64,000 bases of DNA from positions 1,178,001 through 1,242,000 of the forward strand of contig JAHBTQ010000001.1 of assembly GCA_019638495.1 (NCBI GenBank). The letters are read 5' to 3'. Below, piece after piece: positions 36,456-45,488 of the stretch. The DNA comes from Taibaiella sp. GTDB lineage: Bacteria > Bacteroidota > Bacteroidia > Chitinophagales > Chitinophagaceae. Every line of letters begins with the position of its first letter. Positions within the stretch are counted from its first letter, which is position 1. The notes beneath the pieces were generated by a model. It saw only the letters and a list, made by a program, of their open reading frames with translations, was not told the DNA's origin and did not search any database. The translations under genes were made by a program, and so were the position numbers.

Positions 36456-37331
36456 ATGTTATATTCAATGACGGGCTTCGGCCGGGCCAAGGGTACCATC
36501 AATCACAGGCAGGTAGTAGTAGAGATGAAAGCGCTGAATGGTAAACAGTTTGATCTGAACACCAAACTGCCGCCCATACTGCGCGCCTGGGAATTGGATA
36601 TACGCAATATGCTTTCGGGAATGCTGGTACGCGGCACCATAGACCTGACTGTAACTGTGAAGCAGGAGGGTGCCTCAAAGCCGATGACGGTGAATACAGA
36701 GCTGGCAGTGTTTTACTACAATGCTATGAAGCAAATAGCACAGCAAACAGGTGCACCCGAAGAAAATGTACTATCTACTATAATGAGAATGCCTGAGGTA
36801 GTAGCGCCCGACCAGGATATGCTGCCGGATGAGGAGTGGGAACAAGTGAAAGGCATAATCATAAAAGCGGCTGAGGACCTTACCGCGCACCGCCAGCATG
36901 AGGGCGAGGCGCTGCTGCGCGATATATCTCAACGTATACAAAACATAGAGAACCTGCACGAAAAGGTGCTTCCCCTGGAGCCCGAGCGTATAGAGCGCGT
37001 TCGCACCCGTATAAATCAGTGGCTGGAGGATATGGCAGGTAAAGACAAAATAGACCCCAACCGCTTTGAGCAGGAAATGATCTATTACCTGGAGCGGATG
37101 GACTTTTCGGAAGAGAAGATCCGCCTGCGCCAGCACTGCGAGTACTTTAAGAATACGGTCAACGAAAATGATGCTGCCATCGGTCGCAAGCTCAACTTTA
37201 TACTGCAGGAAATAGGCCGCGAGATAAACACGCTTGGCTCTAAGGCAAATCACGCCGAGATTCAGCAGATAGTCATTAATATGAAAGACGAGCTGGAAAA
37301 AGCAAAAGAGCAGATCCTGAACATTCTTTAG
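36456..37331 (+). CDS. yicC: YicC-family protein (endoribonuclease)
   Basis: A 291-aa member of the YicC family. It begins MLYSMTGFGRA, the family hallmark, with VEMKALNGKQFDLNTKLP next; the C-terminal DUF1732 block has DRFEQEM-type and LNFILQEIGREINTLGSKANH segments. YicC of E. coli degrades small RNAs as a ribonuclease, and relatives form ring-like oligomers. In many genomes it precedes gmk; here a terminator follows and the next gene is convergent. Confidence 0.92.
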   Translation: MLYSMTGFGRAKGTINHRQVVVEMKALNGKQFDLNTKLPPILRAWELDIRNMLSGMLVRGTIDLTVTVKQEGASKPMTVNTELAVFYYNAMKQIAQQTGAPEENVLSTIMRMPEVVAPDQDMLPDEEWEQVKGIIIKAAEDLTAHRQHEGEALLRDISQRIQNIENLHEKVLPLEPERIERVRTRINQWLEDMAGKDKIDPNRFEQEMIYYLERMDFSEEKIRLRQHCEYFKNTVNENDAAIGRKLNFILQEIGREINTLGSKANHAEIQQIVINMKDELEKAKEQILNIL

Positions 37332-37354
37332 GAAATCCCAATTCTAAAAATCCA

Positions 37355-37372
37355 TCCCGATAGCTATCGGGA
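37355..37372. repeat. Palindromic repeat, family D copy 1
   Basis: TCCCGATAGCTATCGGGA, a perfect 18-bp palindrome. A near copy is at 37573-37590 (TCCCGATAGTTATCGGGA), and CCCGATAGCTAT recurs at the tamL 3' end (37624). Confidence 0.8.
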
Positions 37373-37375
37373 CCA

Positions 37376-37404
37376 AATCCCTGCTTTTGGCAGGGATTAT
37401 TTTT
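37376..37404 (+). terminator. Rho-independent terminator after yicC
   Basis: A perfect 9-bp stem (AATCCCTGC with GCAGGGATT), TTTTG loop and a following T tract. Confidence 0.85.
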
Positions 37405-37572
37405 GTGAAATAGCTTAAGGTTTCGCTTCAATGACACAATAGCTTTCGTCTTTCACCATCAAGCAGTGCTTTGTGTTCCTCTTGGTCTACCCGCCCCTTC
37501 GTGTGCCTTGTGAAACCCCTTGTGTCCCTTGTGGTTGGTTTTTCAGATAATGCAGGTATCAATCCCAATTCC

Positions 37573-37590
37573 TCCCGATAGTTATCGGGA
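37573..37590. repeat. Palindromic repeat, family D copy 2
   Basis: TCCCGATAGTTATCGGGA, one base off the copy at 37355. The 208 bp from the terminator to the tamL stop hold this repeat and low-complexity CCTTGTG motifs but no gene. Confidence 0.75.
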
Positions 37591-37613
37591 CCCAATTCCA
37601 AATTCCAAAACGA

Positions 37614-39896
37614 CTAGAACGGATACCCGATAGCTATGTTGAAGATGAGGTTCTTCTTTTTCCATGCCGGATCTGCGAAACGTACTTCATCAAATACCCA
37701 TCTGTCACCGTCTGGCAGCCATGGTTTGCGCACCGGCATGCCCATGTCAAACCGTAACAGAAGAATTTTGAAATCAAATCGAAGGCCGGCACCTACGTCC
37801 GCAGCCAGCTCCCGGTAGAATTGTGACGAAAAAGTACCGCCCGGAAATTGAGGGTCGTGCCGGTAGAGCCAGATGTTCCCTGCCTCAGCAAATATGCCTG
37901 CTCCCAGGAATTTGTAGATCGTTTTTCGAAGCTCAAAGTTGCATTCAAACTTCAGGTCGCCAAGGTTTTGTATGAAGCGCCTGCCGGAGGAGCTATCATA
38001 CTCGTTGAAAGTGCCGGGCCCCACCAGGCGTGATGGAAACCCGCGCAGATCACTATTGCCACCTGCCCAGAACTGCTTGATGTTTGGCATGGCATGGGAG
38101 TTGCCATAGGGTATGCCTATTCCCAGCATTACCCTGGATGCGAACGATGCTGTATTGGAAATGCGGTAGTAGTGCCTGAAGTCGGGTTGCAGCTTCACGT
38201 ACTGTGCGTAGGTGGCGCCAAACAGAGCTTGAGGATTAGTCGAGTAGTCGGCTTTTTGCGCTATGCCCAATATATTGCCTGAAAGATCTACCCGGCCGCT
38301 GAAGAAGAGCGTGTGCTTCAATGACCGGCCCATGGAGGAGTTGTAGGTGAATTCGTACGTGGGCCCGATGATAATGCCATTGAACACGAGGTTACTGAAT
38401 ACGAAATTGAAGTTCTCCGCACCCTGTAGCGTATCGGTCCGCACATAGGTAAAGTTGAAGGGATAGAACTGGTGCTGCTTGTGCGGCCCCTCCTTCCAGT
38501 CATATCCGTAAGAAGCGCTGTAGGATGTGATATTAAGCAGCCGTGCCGACGCCTCATAATTATACTTCAGCTTTATGATAGACCTGGGCATGTACCTGCT
38601 TGGCGTGGTTACGTCTATAAATGGCACCACAAACCTTGGGAATGCCAGGCTGGCTTCCGACCCGAAACTGTAAATAGTGGGCTGCCTCACGGGGCCACTG
38701 TATTGAGCCTCAAAGCCTCCATTGATCTTAAACAGGAACTCTTCTGCACCCCTGAACGTATTGCGGTGCTTCCAGGAGATGCTGCCCTTAGAGCCGGCAC
38801 GATTGTCGTTTTGCGTATTTGCGCCCACTTCGAAACGCAGCGATTTTTTGGGGTACGGTGTCAGATAGTAATAGACATCCAACAGCGAATCTCCTTTGTT
38901 CTCAAACCTATTTTGCACAAATTTGAACGTGCCCATATTCACCAGCCTGCTAAGGGAAGTGTTTTGGTCGTCCATGCTATATAGGTCGCCATGCTCAAAG
39001 ATCATGGCCCTATCAAATATCTCTGGTTTAAAGGTCTTGCGATGGTCTATCACTGAGTAGTCGTCCACCTTCACGGCATCTGACGTTGATGTGTCGGCGC
39101 CTTCTCCGCGCAGCCGGTAGTCTGCAAAAATGTAGATGTCGTTGATGTGGTATTTCTTATAGGCCTCATCCGGAATTTCCCTGTGCTTTAGCCTCACGTA
39201 CATATTCACCTTGTGGTTACCGATAGAGCTGTCTGCGATCACCATTATGTACTCCGGTCTGAAGTAATAGTAGCCTATCTCCTTCAGCATGCGGTCTATT
39301 CGTACCCGTTCAGCTTTTATCACATCAAGATTATACGGCTCACCTGCTCTCAGAAGAGTTTGGTTAAAGTTGCTATCAATGTCTGCCCACACTTCTGAAG
39401 AATCTTTCCTGAAATAGACCTCATTGATTGTGTACTGCCGGCCAGTCTTCACAACAAACCTGGCATAGGCTTTTTTCTTGCCGCTTGGCACCATAGTGCC
39501 TGATACTTTAGCATTAAAGAAACCCCTGTTGGCCAGATGGTTTTCCATAAGCTCAAGATTGCGGGGTAGTCGCACGTCTCCGGTCAACACGGGTGGTTCG
39601 CCCACTTTGTTGCGCAGCCACGCCCTTATGCCTTTCTTCTTTTTCGTTTCGCCGGCTATCATGTACGCGCGCAGGCGCAGGCGCATGCCCATCGTTTTTG
39701 TGTTTGGCCTGGGTCTTACCAGTCCTGCGAGATCCTTCGTCAATACTTTTTTTTCCTTCTTAGGTGCTTCATCATCTATAATTTCCACCTTGCTGCCTTT
39801 GAACAATCTGTCATTGCCAACGAGTTTCCGGCAATTGCTACAGGATGAAGTAGCAATTGCGAGTACGCTAAGCAATATGATCAGGGCATTCCTCAT
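37614..39896 (-). CDS. tamL: TamL, lipid-anchored BamA/TamA-family outer membrane protein
   Basis: A 760-aa Omp85-superfamily protein. Its signal ends in a lipobox (ATSSC), so the mature protein carries a lipid, the defining feature of TamL in Bacteroidota versus TamA in Proteobacteria. POTRA-like domains cover about residues 95-340 (VYFRKDSSEVW, RMLKEIGYYYFRPEYI). The 16-strand barrel follows and includes the expected surface loop region GGNSDLRGFPSRLVGPG (VRGF-like motif). The final strand ends in an aromatic residue (IGYPF). It overlaps tamB by ATGA and works with it in inserting outer-membrane proteins or moving lipids. Confidence 0.9.
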   Translation of the reverse strand: MRNALIILLSVLAIATSSCSNCRKLVGNDRLFKGSKVEIIDDEAPKKEKKVLTKDLAGLVRPRPNTKTMGMRLRLRAYMIAGETKKKKGIRAWLRNKVGEPPVLTGDVRLPRNLELMENHLANRGFFNAKVSGTMVPSGKKKAYARFVVKTGRQYTINEVYFRKDSSEVWADIDSNFNQTLLRAGEPYNLDVIKAERVRIDRMLKEIGYYYFRPEYIMVIADSSIGNHKVNMYVRLKHREIPDEAYKKYHINDIYIFADYRLRGEGADTSTSDAVKVDDYSVIDHRKTFKPEIFDRAMIFEHGDLYSMDDQNTSLSRLVNMGTFKFVQNRFENKGDSLLDVYYYLTPYPKKSLRFEVGANTQNDNRAGSKGSISWKHRNTFRGAEEFLFKINGGFEAQYSGPVRQPTIYSFGSEASLAFPRFVVPFIDVTTPSRYMPRSIIKLKYNYEASARLLNITSYSASYGYDWKEGPHKQHQFYPFNFTYVRTDTLQGAENFNFVFSNLVFNGIIIGPTYEFTYNSSMGRSLKHTLFFSGRVDLSGNILGIAQKADYSTNPQALFGATYAQYVKLQPDFRHYYRISNTASFASRVMLGIGIPYGNSHAMPNIKQFWAGGNSDLRGFPSRLVGPGTFNEYDSSSGRRFIQNLGDLKFECNFELRKTIYKFLGAGIFAEAGNIWLYRHDPQFPGGTFSSQFYRELAADVGAGLRFDFKILLLRFDMGMPVRKPWLPDGDRWVFDEVRFADPAWKKKNLIFNIAIGYPF

Positions 39897-42800
39897 TTTC
39901 TTCCTTTCGTTTTGTGGCGGGGTTCGGTTTCGTTTGTTGATGTGTCGGTATCAGCCGAGGTTTGATACCCGCCATTTTGCCTCCGCGATTTGAATGCGTT
40001 TTTAAAATTGTTGTAGTCAAGGCTCACAATGAAGTTCAGGCCAGTCTCAGTTACAAATCCCTGCAGCACGCCTACATCATATGCCTGACGGTATGCGCGA
40101 AGTATGTATTTACCATCGCTGGTAAGCATATAGTCGGCTGCCAGATTTGTGGGTACATAGGCCGATTGTGTTGAGTTTTGGGTTTGCGGTCCTTCCAGCT
40201 CAAAGTTGTTGCCGACTGTCAGTTTCAATCTGTCGTCAAGGAATTGTTTGGAAGCCGCCAGGTTGAGGTCGGTGCGTTGGCGCAGGTCGCCGGTAGTGTA
40301 GTCTTCCGTTGTTGCGAGGTCTACAGAGAAGTCCACACCCTTTACTACACTGTTTGCAGCGCGGTTTAGCTGCTCTCCCAGGAAGGTGCTCACGCTCTGC
40401 ATAGCCATAAACTGTGCACTGCTACCTGCACCGGAATTGAATGGTTCGTCAGATACAAAACGATTCAGTACGAGTACAGCAAATACCTGCTTATTCAGCT
40501 CAGAGGTGTCTGTGCGCACCTGTGCGAGCTTGCCTTGAACCAGGTCCAGCTGGTCTGCTGCCAGCTTCACAGGTTTGCCTTCCGGTATGGCAATATCAAA
40601 AGACAAGTGTGGTGATAGAATGGGCCCTTGCATGAATAGCTTCACATCGAATGGTATGCGCTGCTTATAGTAGTTCAGCTGAGCGGGATCTGTTACCTGC
40701 CGTTGTACGAGGTCGTAGGGTGGTATTCTCGCTTCATACACAGCCGTAATATCCAGTTGGCTGTTCTTGACGGGGTCGCCCGCAAAGGTTATGCTGCTCC
40801 CCTTCGCTATTTTGAACTTGCGCTTTACGAAGTTATAGTTGAGTTGGTAAGCGCCGTCACTCAGCATATACGAACCTGTAAGTGTAATATCTCCACCCGG
40901 ATTTATTGAGGCATTGAGATTCGCGTCACCCTTTACTTTCAGGAAATCGCCCGAAGCCTCGTCAAGTACCAGTGTAAACTCTGCATCTTTATCCGCAGTA
41001 ACGTATACGTTCACGTTCGAACTCGCTTTCTTTCTGTTTGTGTACCGTCCTGTATCTTTTCGGGGAGATAGAAGGTTGCGACTGGCGGTGTCCTTCATGT
41101 TTACAAACCGTACTATACCACGTGTGCTCTCGATAGCCGGGTCGCTTTGCGGGTTCACAAGGGTTACGCTGGTGCCTTTCAGTATTTTTAGATAGCCCCC
41201 TACATCCGGAGCAGTCAGAGGGCCTCTGGCGCTCAGGTTTGCACTTAGCAGCAGGTCCCCATAGTACATCTTGTTGTCTTTCTGGGTAGACTGCAGCGCG
41301 CGCCAGTTGTTAGCCCGCAGCTTCATGTCTATGGACATGTTTGTAAGGTCAGAGATATCAAGTGCACCATTTATTTCGGCACGATTGTTTTCCTTGTCGC
41401 GAATGGTAAAGTTGTTAAAGGATACTTTCCCCTTTGTGAAAACGATCTCTTCCGATGGCATCTTGAAAACGGCATTCAGCTGGCTTATTGTTGTTACTAC
41501 GTTGTCCGTCTTCAGGCTACCTGTAATTACCGGCGTTTTGGCAGTGCCTTCTGCTACAAGATTTCCACGCAGGTAGCCGGAGCTGTTTCTTATTTGCCTA
41601 CCTGTTACTCCTTCAAACGTATTGATGGCGAGCGCCTTCACATTTACATCAAAGTGGAAGTCGTTACCATTGGTTGGCTTCGGGAAGTATTGCCCGGTCA
41701 CGGAAACATCATTTCCATTGCCTGCTAGCGTGATTTTGGCATCCAGCGCCTCAGGCGTTGGGTTGCTTACCGTTATGTGCAGGTCGCCAACTGTGTCTTC
41801 AAGTAGCGCAAGGCTGGTGATAATTAGATCGGCATCGGCCTTAAGTAAAGGGGTGAATTGCTGCACGTTTACAACGCCATTTGCAGTGCCGCTCAGCATC
41901 ACGGTATCGCAGGCGGAGGCGGGCCGGGTAAACGTAGATAGCTCAAAGTTCTTGATCTCCGCTCTCAAAGGGGAGTTCGGCCTTGCTTCTACGCTGTTTA
42001 CGGCCAATGACTGCCCGGAATTGCTGATGCCAAAGCTGGTGACGTATATCCCATCAGGGCCGAAGTAGATTTTGTTTGGTTGGTTTACGGTCCACTCTTT
42101 ATAGTCTAACAGCAAACCCGGTTGCAGGCTCACAGACTGCCCATTTCCATCCTTGCGCATTATAGCTGCAATTCTAAATCGTTCTTTCTCACTAGCGTCA
42201 GAAAGACTGATGCGTGTGGAAATCGTTTGACTGTGGAGGCGTCCGCTCACATCGGCATACCAGAATGGAATGTCGTTAATATTGAATTGATCTGCGGTAA
42301 CGTTGTACGTGAATGCGGTATCGGTGCTACGAACCTTCAGGAGCCCATTGGCTATTGTTATGTTCTCATATACAATGTTGGGCATGGTCATGTTCAGGCG
42401 CAAGTCATTTTTGCTAAGCGAAGCGGCAATATGTATCGTGTCAAAGGAGGTAAGCCCCGGTAGCATCTTCCTGAGCATTGGTTTGTCCCTTATGTCGGCG
42501 ACAATTTTTAGCGTGTCACGTGGTGAAAGGCTTCGGATGGCAGTGTCGGCGCTCCGCGCAGTAGCCATAGACGCTGAATCGCTCTTCCTGCCCAGTGCGC
42601 CGGCAAGTGTGCTGTCTGAGAGGATGGCATAGTGACGATCTATGTGATTCTGAACTACGGCTCCCACTTTTGTAAGGGGCATCTTCCCTGTTACGCTTGC
42701 AGTCAGCACGCCGAGGTCTATCTTAATATTCTGCCTGGAATCGGCGCCGGGGCGCGAAACTATATAGAGGCTATCGAGAAAGAATCGTTTGCCGTTTGCC

Positions 42801-45025
42801 GTTACCACGGGTTCCCAGCATACTATTTTTGCCTGTGGATAGTCTGGGTTCAGTTTGTCCACATCGGCATGCAGCAGGCCGCGGGCGCGTAGTTCTGTGT
42901 TCGAAAATCCCAGTGCCCTTGCGTCTATGCTATCTATGCGTATGTCGGCATCGCCCGACAAGTATTTGTGCCCCATGTCGGCCTTTGCTTTTATCTGCAG
43001 CCGGGCATTCGGGTCGTCGCTTATCAGGTCTAGTTTCCACTTACCCACCTGGCCGTTTGCAGATAGTCTCACATCATGGTATTTGTATCCGTTTACCAAA
43101 GCAGATATTATGGATGCGTCTACCGTTGCCGCCAGTTTTTTGGGGTCAAATCCTGTTCCTTTAACGGCAGCATTTATGGTCACAGGGCCCATTAGGGTGT
43201 CCATGCGCAGCACGTTTCCCAGGTTCAGTGCAGCCGTCTGCAGGGAAAGGTCGTACTTGGATTCTTTGTCAGCAGTGGGCAGCGCTAACGCACCTTTTAT
43301 AGAAGCCATGCCCTCAGTAGAATTGATATTGAGGTCTGCATCATATTCTGTAGTTGTGCCCGCTATCTGCCCGGCTATTATAAACCTGTCCGGGAGCCGG
43401 ATCTGCATTTTTACTGAATCAGGGATAAATGGATTTACATCGGCAGCACATGATTGTAGCTTTGCGATGCTAAGGTTGTAAAACAGTTTGTCAGGATCAG
43501 GGAGCCCCTTTATCTGCCCGTTTAGCAATATGTCTGTCCCCTTAAGGCCCGATGCTGCCAGCTTTTTGATATGCAAATCTCCGACTGTGCCATCAGCTTT
43601 TATTTCAAGTGCGAGTGTCTCATTCTCATTCGCAGAAAATATGGGTTGCCGCACCAGGTCCGGTGCAAATAGCAACACATCCTTCATGCTCACCTCGCTT
43701 TCTTCTATGTTTAGTTTAACTGCCAGGCCGCCTACCTGTTCTTTTAGTGACTGCATGGAGGTATAGTGCACCTCCAGGTGGTCTTGAAGGGTTGTGTTCG
43801 GTGTTTCCAGGTAAAGCTTGTCAAGCGTTGCGCCATGCAGGCCGTAGTTGAAGTTGGTTTGCAGTTTCTTTACTACCAGGCCACATTGCTCTTTTACCGA
43901 AAAGCTCTTCAACTTTCCAGCGAGGCTATCCGGATTATACATCGCGTCCTCCAGTTTCAGAGACAGGTCTTTTATGTCCATGTGTGCATAGTCCATTCCC
44001 CTCGGCACCCTCAGCTCATTTTCATTGTCCATCTTGAATGCTACATCGTCGAGCGTAACGCGCCTTGCCTTTACGTTCCACCCCTTTGTGGCTTCTGGAT
44101 TTTCGGTGGTGTCTATCGGCGGTGCAGTGCGGGTTGTCTTCCCGAATACGAGGGTAGCTGTTGTTTTGTTCAGTGTCAGTTTATCCACATCAACTTTGTT
44201 ATCAGCCAGACCAAACTCTTTAAGCTCCAGTTCCAGTTTGCCAAGGCCCAGATCAAAGAGCAGCTTATTTTGATTGTCAGAATAGCGGAAGTTGATATGG
44301 GCTAGCTCCACATTGTCTGCTACGAGGTGCAGATCTGTGGTGCTTGTGTCGGTTGGTTTCGCTGGCAGGTAGGACGTGTCTTGTAGGTAGCTACACCGCA
44401 TTCCGTCCATTGCCAGGCTTTTTACATGAAACCGCATCCCGTCCAGGTCCAGTTTTTTCACTCGTAGTGATAATTCGTTCAGGTCCAGTTCCATGTTCAT
44501 GCCGCCCGCATTGTCGTTCAGCCGGGCGTGTATGCGTTCCAGATACACCTTGTCAACTGTTATCGCCCAGGGCTTTCCTGCAGAGGAGTCTTTGGGGTTA
44601 GTATCGGCGCTATTGTCTTTAGGTGCGCCCGCGAACGCACGAATGATGTAGGTAAAATTGTAGTCGGTATCCTGTGCGGCTCTGTATATATGCGTAGTAA
44701 CGTCTGTCAGAATGATGTTTTGCACATCGACTGTGTGGTTCAGGAGCTTCATCATGCTCACGTCCACCTTTAGTTGTCCCAGGGAGAGAAGTGTGTCGTT
44801 TTTCTGGTCGCGAACAAGGATATCGCGCAACACTACGTACTTCGGAAAACCGACGCCTATGAAACCGAGTTTAACGGTAGTCTTCAATTTGTCATTCAGA
44901 AAATCCTCGGCTTTTCCGCGCACGATTTCCTGGCCCCACCTGGAATTGAGGAAAAGGGCAGCACCCAATATCAGGAATAATAGGCTGCCCAGTATCCATA
45001 GTGTAATCTTTACTGCTTTACGCAT
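39893..45025 (-). CDS. tamB: TamB, translocation and assembly module inner-membrane subunit
   Basis: A 1710-aa AsmA/TamB-superfamily protein. A single N-terminal membrane anchor (residues about 5-28) is followed by a very long beta-rich periplasmic region of repeated amphipathic strands, which in the family forms a groove that bridges the two membranes. The C-terminal DUF490/TamB domain is at about 1300-1690 (GGDITLTGSYMLSDGAYQLNYNF, LVLNRFVSDEPF), and the end is polar (HKTKGRK). It precedes tamL with a 4-nt ATGA overlap, so the two are translationally coupled. Length is within the large range seen in Bacteroidota. Confidence 0.92.
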   Translation of the reverse strand: MRKAVKITLWILGSLLFLILGAALFLNSRWGQEIVRGKAEDFLNDKLKTTVKLGFIGVGFPKYVVLRDILVRDQKNDTLLSLGQLKVDVSMMKLLNHTVDVQNIILTDVTTHIYRAAQDTDYNFTYIIRAFAGAPKDNSADTNPKDSSAGKPWAITVDKVYLERIHARLNDNAGGMNMELDLNELSLRVKKLDLDGMRFHVKSLAMDGMRCSYLQDTSYLPAKPTDTSTTDLHLVADNVELAHINFRYSDNQNKLLFDLGLGKLELELKEFGLADNKVDVDKLTLNKTTATLVFGKTTRTAPPIDTTENPEATKGWNVKARRVTLDDVAFKMDNENELRVPRGMDYAHMDIKDLSLKLEDAMYNPDSLAGKLKSFSVKEQCGLVVKKLQTNFNYGLHGATLDKLYLETPNTTLQDHLEVHYTSMQSLKEQVGGLAVKLNIEESEVSMKDVLLFAPDLVRQPIFSANENETLALEIKADGTVGDLHIKKLAASGLKGTDILLNGQIKGLPDPDKLFYNLSIAKLQSCAADVNPFIPDSVKMQIRLPDRFIIAGQIAGTTTEYDADLNINSTEGMASIKGALALPTADKESKYDLSLQTAALNLGNVLRMDTLMGPVTINAAVKGTGFDPKKLAATVDASIISALVNGYKYHDVRLSANGQVGKWKLDLISDDPNARLQIKAKADMGHKYLSGDADIRIDSIDARALGFSNTELRARGLLHADVDKLNPDYPQAKIVCWEPVVTANGKRFFLDSLYIVSRPGADSRQNIKIDLGVLTASVTGKMPLTKVGAVVQNHIDRHYAILSDSTLAGALGRKSDSASMATARSADTAIRSLSPRDTLKIVADIRDKPMLRKMLPGLTSFDTIHIAASLSKNDLRLNMTMPNIVYENITIANGLLKVRSTDTAFTYNVTADQFNINDIPFWYADVSGRLHSQTISTRISLSDASEKERFRIAAIMRKDGNGQSVSLQPGLLLDYKEWTVNQPNKIYFGPDGIYVTSFGISNSGQSLAVNSVEARPNSPLRAEIKNFELSTFTRPASACDTVMLSGTANGVVNVQQFTPLLKADADLIITSLALLEDTVGDLHITVSNPTPEALDAKITLAGNGNDVSVTGQYFPKPTNGNDFHFDVNVKALAINTFEGVTGRQIRNSSGYLRGNLVAEGTAKTPVITGSLKTDNVVTTISQLNAVFKMPSEEIVFTKGKVSFNNFTIRDKENNRAEINGALDISDLTNMSIDMKLRANNWRALQSTQKDNKMYYGDLLLSANLSARGPLTAPDVGGYLKILKGTSVTLVNPQSDPAIESTRGIVRFVNMKDTASRNLLSPRKDTGRYTNRKKASSNVNVYVTADKDAEFTLVLDEASGDFLKVKGDANLNASINPGGDITLTGSYMLSDGAYQLNYNFVKRKFKIAKGSSITFAGDPVKNSQLDITAVYEARIPPYDLVQRQVTDPAQLNYYKQRIPFDVKLFMQGPILSPHLSFDIAIPEGKPVKLAADQLDLVQGKLAQVRTDTSELNKQVFAVLVLNRFVSDEPFNSGAGSSAQFMAMQSVSTFLGEQLNRAANSVVKGVDFSVDLATTEDYTTGDLRQRTDLNLAASKQFLDDRLKLTVGNNFELEGPQTQNSTQSAYVPTNLAADYMLTSDGKYILRAYRQAYDVGVLQGFVTETGLNFIVSLDYNNFKNAFKSRRQNGGYQTSADTDTSTNETEPRHKTKGRK

Positions 45026-45488
45026 TGGTACTCAAAGAGGGGGTTCAGAACGCAGCTCCGTTTCGCGCTATGAAGTTACTACCGGCATCCCAACTATCTG
45101 ACTCAATGTGAGGACTTTACAAAAGTGAATCAAAACGGCACAAACCAGACGTTGATCGTCAGCGATCTATATCTGGTTACACTCTATCATTCGATTATGG
45201 ATCTGATTGGTATTTACTTGTGCCTCAACAAGCAATTCTATGTATGCTTATGTTGGTGGTATCATACTTATTTAACACCCGGTTTCCTGCCTGTTTAGTA
45301 TTTTTACAGACATTTCCAAGAAGAAAATTGTTAATCATATTATCAATAAATTCATCTTCTTTTGTCTGCTTGATATAGAGGAGTTTTCCACATGGGTGTG
45401 CGTATTTTTCTTTGGGTAAGAGGGAGTGGTTTTGATAACTTAGTAATTCTCACACAGGAGGATTTCTTAAACTTTTAATTAAACGTTT
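45026..45488. other. 463-bp AT-rich gap between tamB and nrdJ
   Basis: No gene is evident. It must hold the divergent promoters of tamB and nrdJ, but no full TAnnTTTG was found. TTTTCCACA at 45384-45392 is one base from a DnaA box. CAGGAGG at 45456-45462 is a purine-rich, Shine-Dalgarno-like run, too far (27 nt) from the nrdJ ATG to serve it. No cobalamin-riboswitch B12 box was seen. Confidence 0.5.

Noticed and set aside
45026..45488. Cobalamin riboswitch upstream of the B12-dependent reductase
   Set aside because: No B12 box or matching helices were seen; class II enzymes are not usual targets.
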